The notes under the pieces were generated by a model that saw only the letters and a program-made list of their open reading frames with translations, was not told where the DNA came from and made no database searches. From Sandaracinaceae bacterium (GTDB lineage: Bacteria > Myxococcota_A > Polyangia > Polyangiales > Sandaracinaceae), in the NCBI GenBank assembly GCA_040218145.1, contig JAVJQK010000138.1, forward strand, positions 1 through 64,000: a DNA stretch of 64,000 nucleotides, given 5' to 3'. Numbering within the stretch: position 1 is the stretch's first letter; every line of letters begins with the position of its first letter. Both the position numbers and the translations under genes were made by a program. Below are positions 61,332 through 64,000 of this stretch, piece after piece.

Positions 61332-61413
61332 GCGGCGCGGAGCCGGGCTCGCGAGCGGCAGCGGCAGACGGCACGGCCACCGTACAGCGTGACCTCGAGC
61401 TCGACTCAGCGGT

Positions 61414-62520
<1,107 letters not shown>

Positions 62521-62655
62521 GCGCGACAGGGTTCGGCGCGCCGCCCTCGCTGCCAAGCTCGAAGCTGCATCTGGCGCGATGGGTCCATGATTCTGGCACC
62601 GCGGGTCACTGCGCGCGCATCTGGGGCGAGCCACGCTGGGTCCGAGGAGGCACTC

Positions 62656-63960
62656 ATGGACTGGAATCACGCTCCCGCGGACATCACCGCGCCAACGCTC
62701 GCAGGGGGAGGTCACGCCGGCGGACGCCCCACCCTGCTCCTCCGAGCCTCGCTCTCGGTGGGCCTCCTCGGAGCTTCGCTCTTGGTGGGCGGCTGCGCGT
62801 CCACGGCCAGCGAGCCGACCCGGTGCGAGCTGGCCGCGCGCGAGATCGAGGCGTGTGTCGCGACCACAGTCGAGACGCCCTTCAGCGCCGAGTGCAACAC
62901 GGAGGAGGCCCAGCGAGCCGGCGCCCTGCTCGACCAGCTGGAGCGGGCGGGCTGCGACGGCCCGGCGGGCGGCAAGGCGGACGGGTTCTTCTGTGGCTTC
63001 TGGGATCCGCTCGGCTGGTGCGACCCTCCGCTCGCCGCGCTCGGCCCGGAGCCGGAGGGAGAGCCGACCGCCTTCCCGATCCTCCTCGCGCATGGCTTCA
63101 ACACGAGCACCACGAACTTCTGGCGCTTCAACGACGTCGACGTCGCCCTCGCCGAGGACGGTCACGAGGTCGTGCTCGGTAGCGTGCCTCCCTTCGACGG
63201 CCCCGAGGTGCGCGCGAGCCACCTCGCCGAGCAGGTGGACGCGCTGCTGGCCGAAACCGGCGCGGAGCGAGTCAATCTCGTGTGCTTTTCTCAGGGTGGT
63301 GTCGACTGCCGCTACCTCGTGAGCCCGAACGGGCTCGACTACGGAGGCCGTGTCGCCAGCGTCACCACCATCTCGTCGCCTCATCGCGGGACCTATGTGG
63401 CCGACGCGGCCGTCGCCGCCCTCCCGGACGCGGACAGCGCGGTCGGGGGCGTCGTCGATCTCCTGGCGAGCTGGTACGGCGGCACCTTCAGTGAGCTGGC
63501 GGAGGACAGTCACTTCATCGACGCGATGACCTCGATGTCCGAGGCCTCGATGGTGCGCTTCAACGAGGAGATCCTCGACCACCCCGACGTCTACTATCAG
63601 TCGTGGGCCGGCTTCTCCTACGTCGGCGGCTTCCGCAACCCGCGCGACACGATCGACGAGGTGTGTCGCGACCAGGACGGCGTCCTGCAGATCCTCTGGC
63701 ACGAGGGCAAGCGCGACATCATGGACCCGCTGCTCGTCGGCGGCGCGTTGTTCACGGCGCACGGCACGGAGCTGCGTCCCAACGACGGCGTGTCGACGGT
63801 CGAGAGCGCCCACTGGGGCGTCTTCCGCGGCTGCATCCCCGCCGACCACCTCGACCAGGTCGGGCAGATCCGGGATCGCACCCCGAACCGGCGCACCGGC
63901 TTCGACTACCTCCGCTTCTACCGCAACATCGCCTACGACCTCTCCGAGCGGGGTTTCTAG
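62656..63960 (+). CDS. Secreted triacylglycerol-lipase-like hydrolase
   Basis: 434 aa. GAGGAGG lies just upstream of the ATG at 62656. A membrane-targeting stretch ends in LVGGC, a possible lipobox. The alpha/beta-hydrolase core has the oxyanion motif LLAHGFNTSTTNFWRF and nucleophile Ser212 in VCFSQGGVDC. The first Gly of the GxSxG box is Cys here, which is uncommon. The acid is probably the Asp of RPNDGVST and the His that of ESAHWGVF, as in Pseudomonas/Burkholderia-type lipases. No foldase (Lif) gene is visible nearby. Confidence 0.88.
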   Translation: MDWNHAPADITAPTLAGGGHAGGRPTLLLRASLSVGLLGASLLVGGCASTASEPTRCELAAREIEACVATTVETPFSAECNTEEAQRAGALLDQLERAGCDGPAGGKADGFFCGFWDPLGWCDPPLAALGPEPEGEPTAFPILLAHGFNTSTTNFWRFNDVDVALAEDGHEVVLGSVPPFDGPEVRASHLAEQVDALLAETGAERVNLVCFSQGGVDCRYLVSPNGLDYGGRVASVTTISSPHRGTYVADAAVAALPDADSAVGGVVDLLASWYGGTFSELAEDSHFIDAMTSMSEASMVRFNEEILDHPDVYYQSWAGFSYVGGFRNPRDTIDEVCRDQDGVLQILWHEGKRDIMDPLLVGGALFTAHGTELRPNDGVSTVESAHWGVFRGCIPADHLDQVGQIRDRTPNRRTGFDYLRFYRNIAYDLSERGF

Positions 63961-64000
63961 CATCCAGGCTTCCCCGACGACCGCCCCCAGTGTCAGGCCA

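Overview
The window is about 70% GC, densely packed, with no tRNA, rRNA, CRISPR array, insertion sequence or prophage that I can see. Five proteins end in a MYXO-CTERM-type tail (Gly-Cys motif, membrane helix, Arg cluster). There are three eukaryote-type Ser/Thr kinases and many lipoproteins and Cys-rich secreted proteins. Together these point to a myxobacterium (Myxococcota, probably Polyangiales, perhaps a Sandaracinus relative). The taxonomic call is inference from protein style, not a search result.

Layout. 0-8 kb: end of an FAD oxidoreductase, a glutathionyl-hydroquinone reductase, a large unknown protein, and a giant Cys-rich repeat lipoprotein. 8-12.3 kb: a MYXO-CTERM protein and a membrane protein that form an operon with the repeat lipoprotein, then a 420-base gene-free stretch with a repeat element. 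12.3-25 kb: hybrid histidine kinase, carotenoid oxygenase, TrmA/RumA-type RNA methyltransferase, WxxGxW lipoprotein, quinone reductase, YheU, methyltransferase, alpha/beta hydrolase, a degenerate M29-like protein, an ECF sigma factor and a membrane-sensor Ser/Thr kinase. 25-30.5 kb: a run of minus-strand genes with a Ser/Thr kinase (PEGA), an M15-like peptidase and a PGRP-type amidase, which looks like a cell-wall remodelling unit. 30.5-37.8 kb: kinase-like lipoprotein, MgtC, PP2C phosphatase, OmpA-like lipoprotein, Kazal lipoprotein, a second hexamer-bounded element holding a decayed four-helix-bundle gene, and a thioesterase. 37.9-42.8 kb: PhoX-like protein, a temptin/EGF protein and a diguanylate cyclase. 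42.8-54 kb: a HEXXH membrane protein, small proteins, a LytS/LytTR two-component pair, and a second hybrid kinase. 54-64 kb: LDL-receptor-A lipoprotein, DUF2330 protein, 1-Cys peroxiredoxin, another Cys-rich repeat lipoprotein, a third Ser/Thr kinase and a secreted lipase.

Common themes are cell-envelope display (lipoproteins, MYXO-CTERM, metazoan-like extracellular modules) and signalling (two hybrid kinases, LytS/LytTR, three Ser/Thr kinases, PP2C, c-di-GMP, ECF sigma). Convergent genes are very tightly packed: five of twelve convergent pairs overlap at their stop codons.

The least explained items are the two short elements bounded by inverted hexanucleotide arrays (11.3 and 36.5 kb), the extracytoplasmic kinase-like lipoprotein (30.6-32.3 kb) and the temptin/EGF protein with a CxxCH motif (39.4-41.7 kb). 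I found no clear-cut new defence or biosynthetic system.
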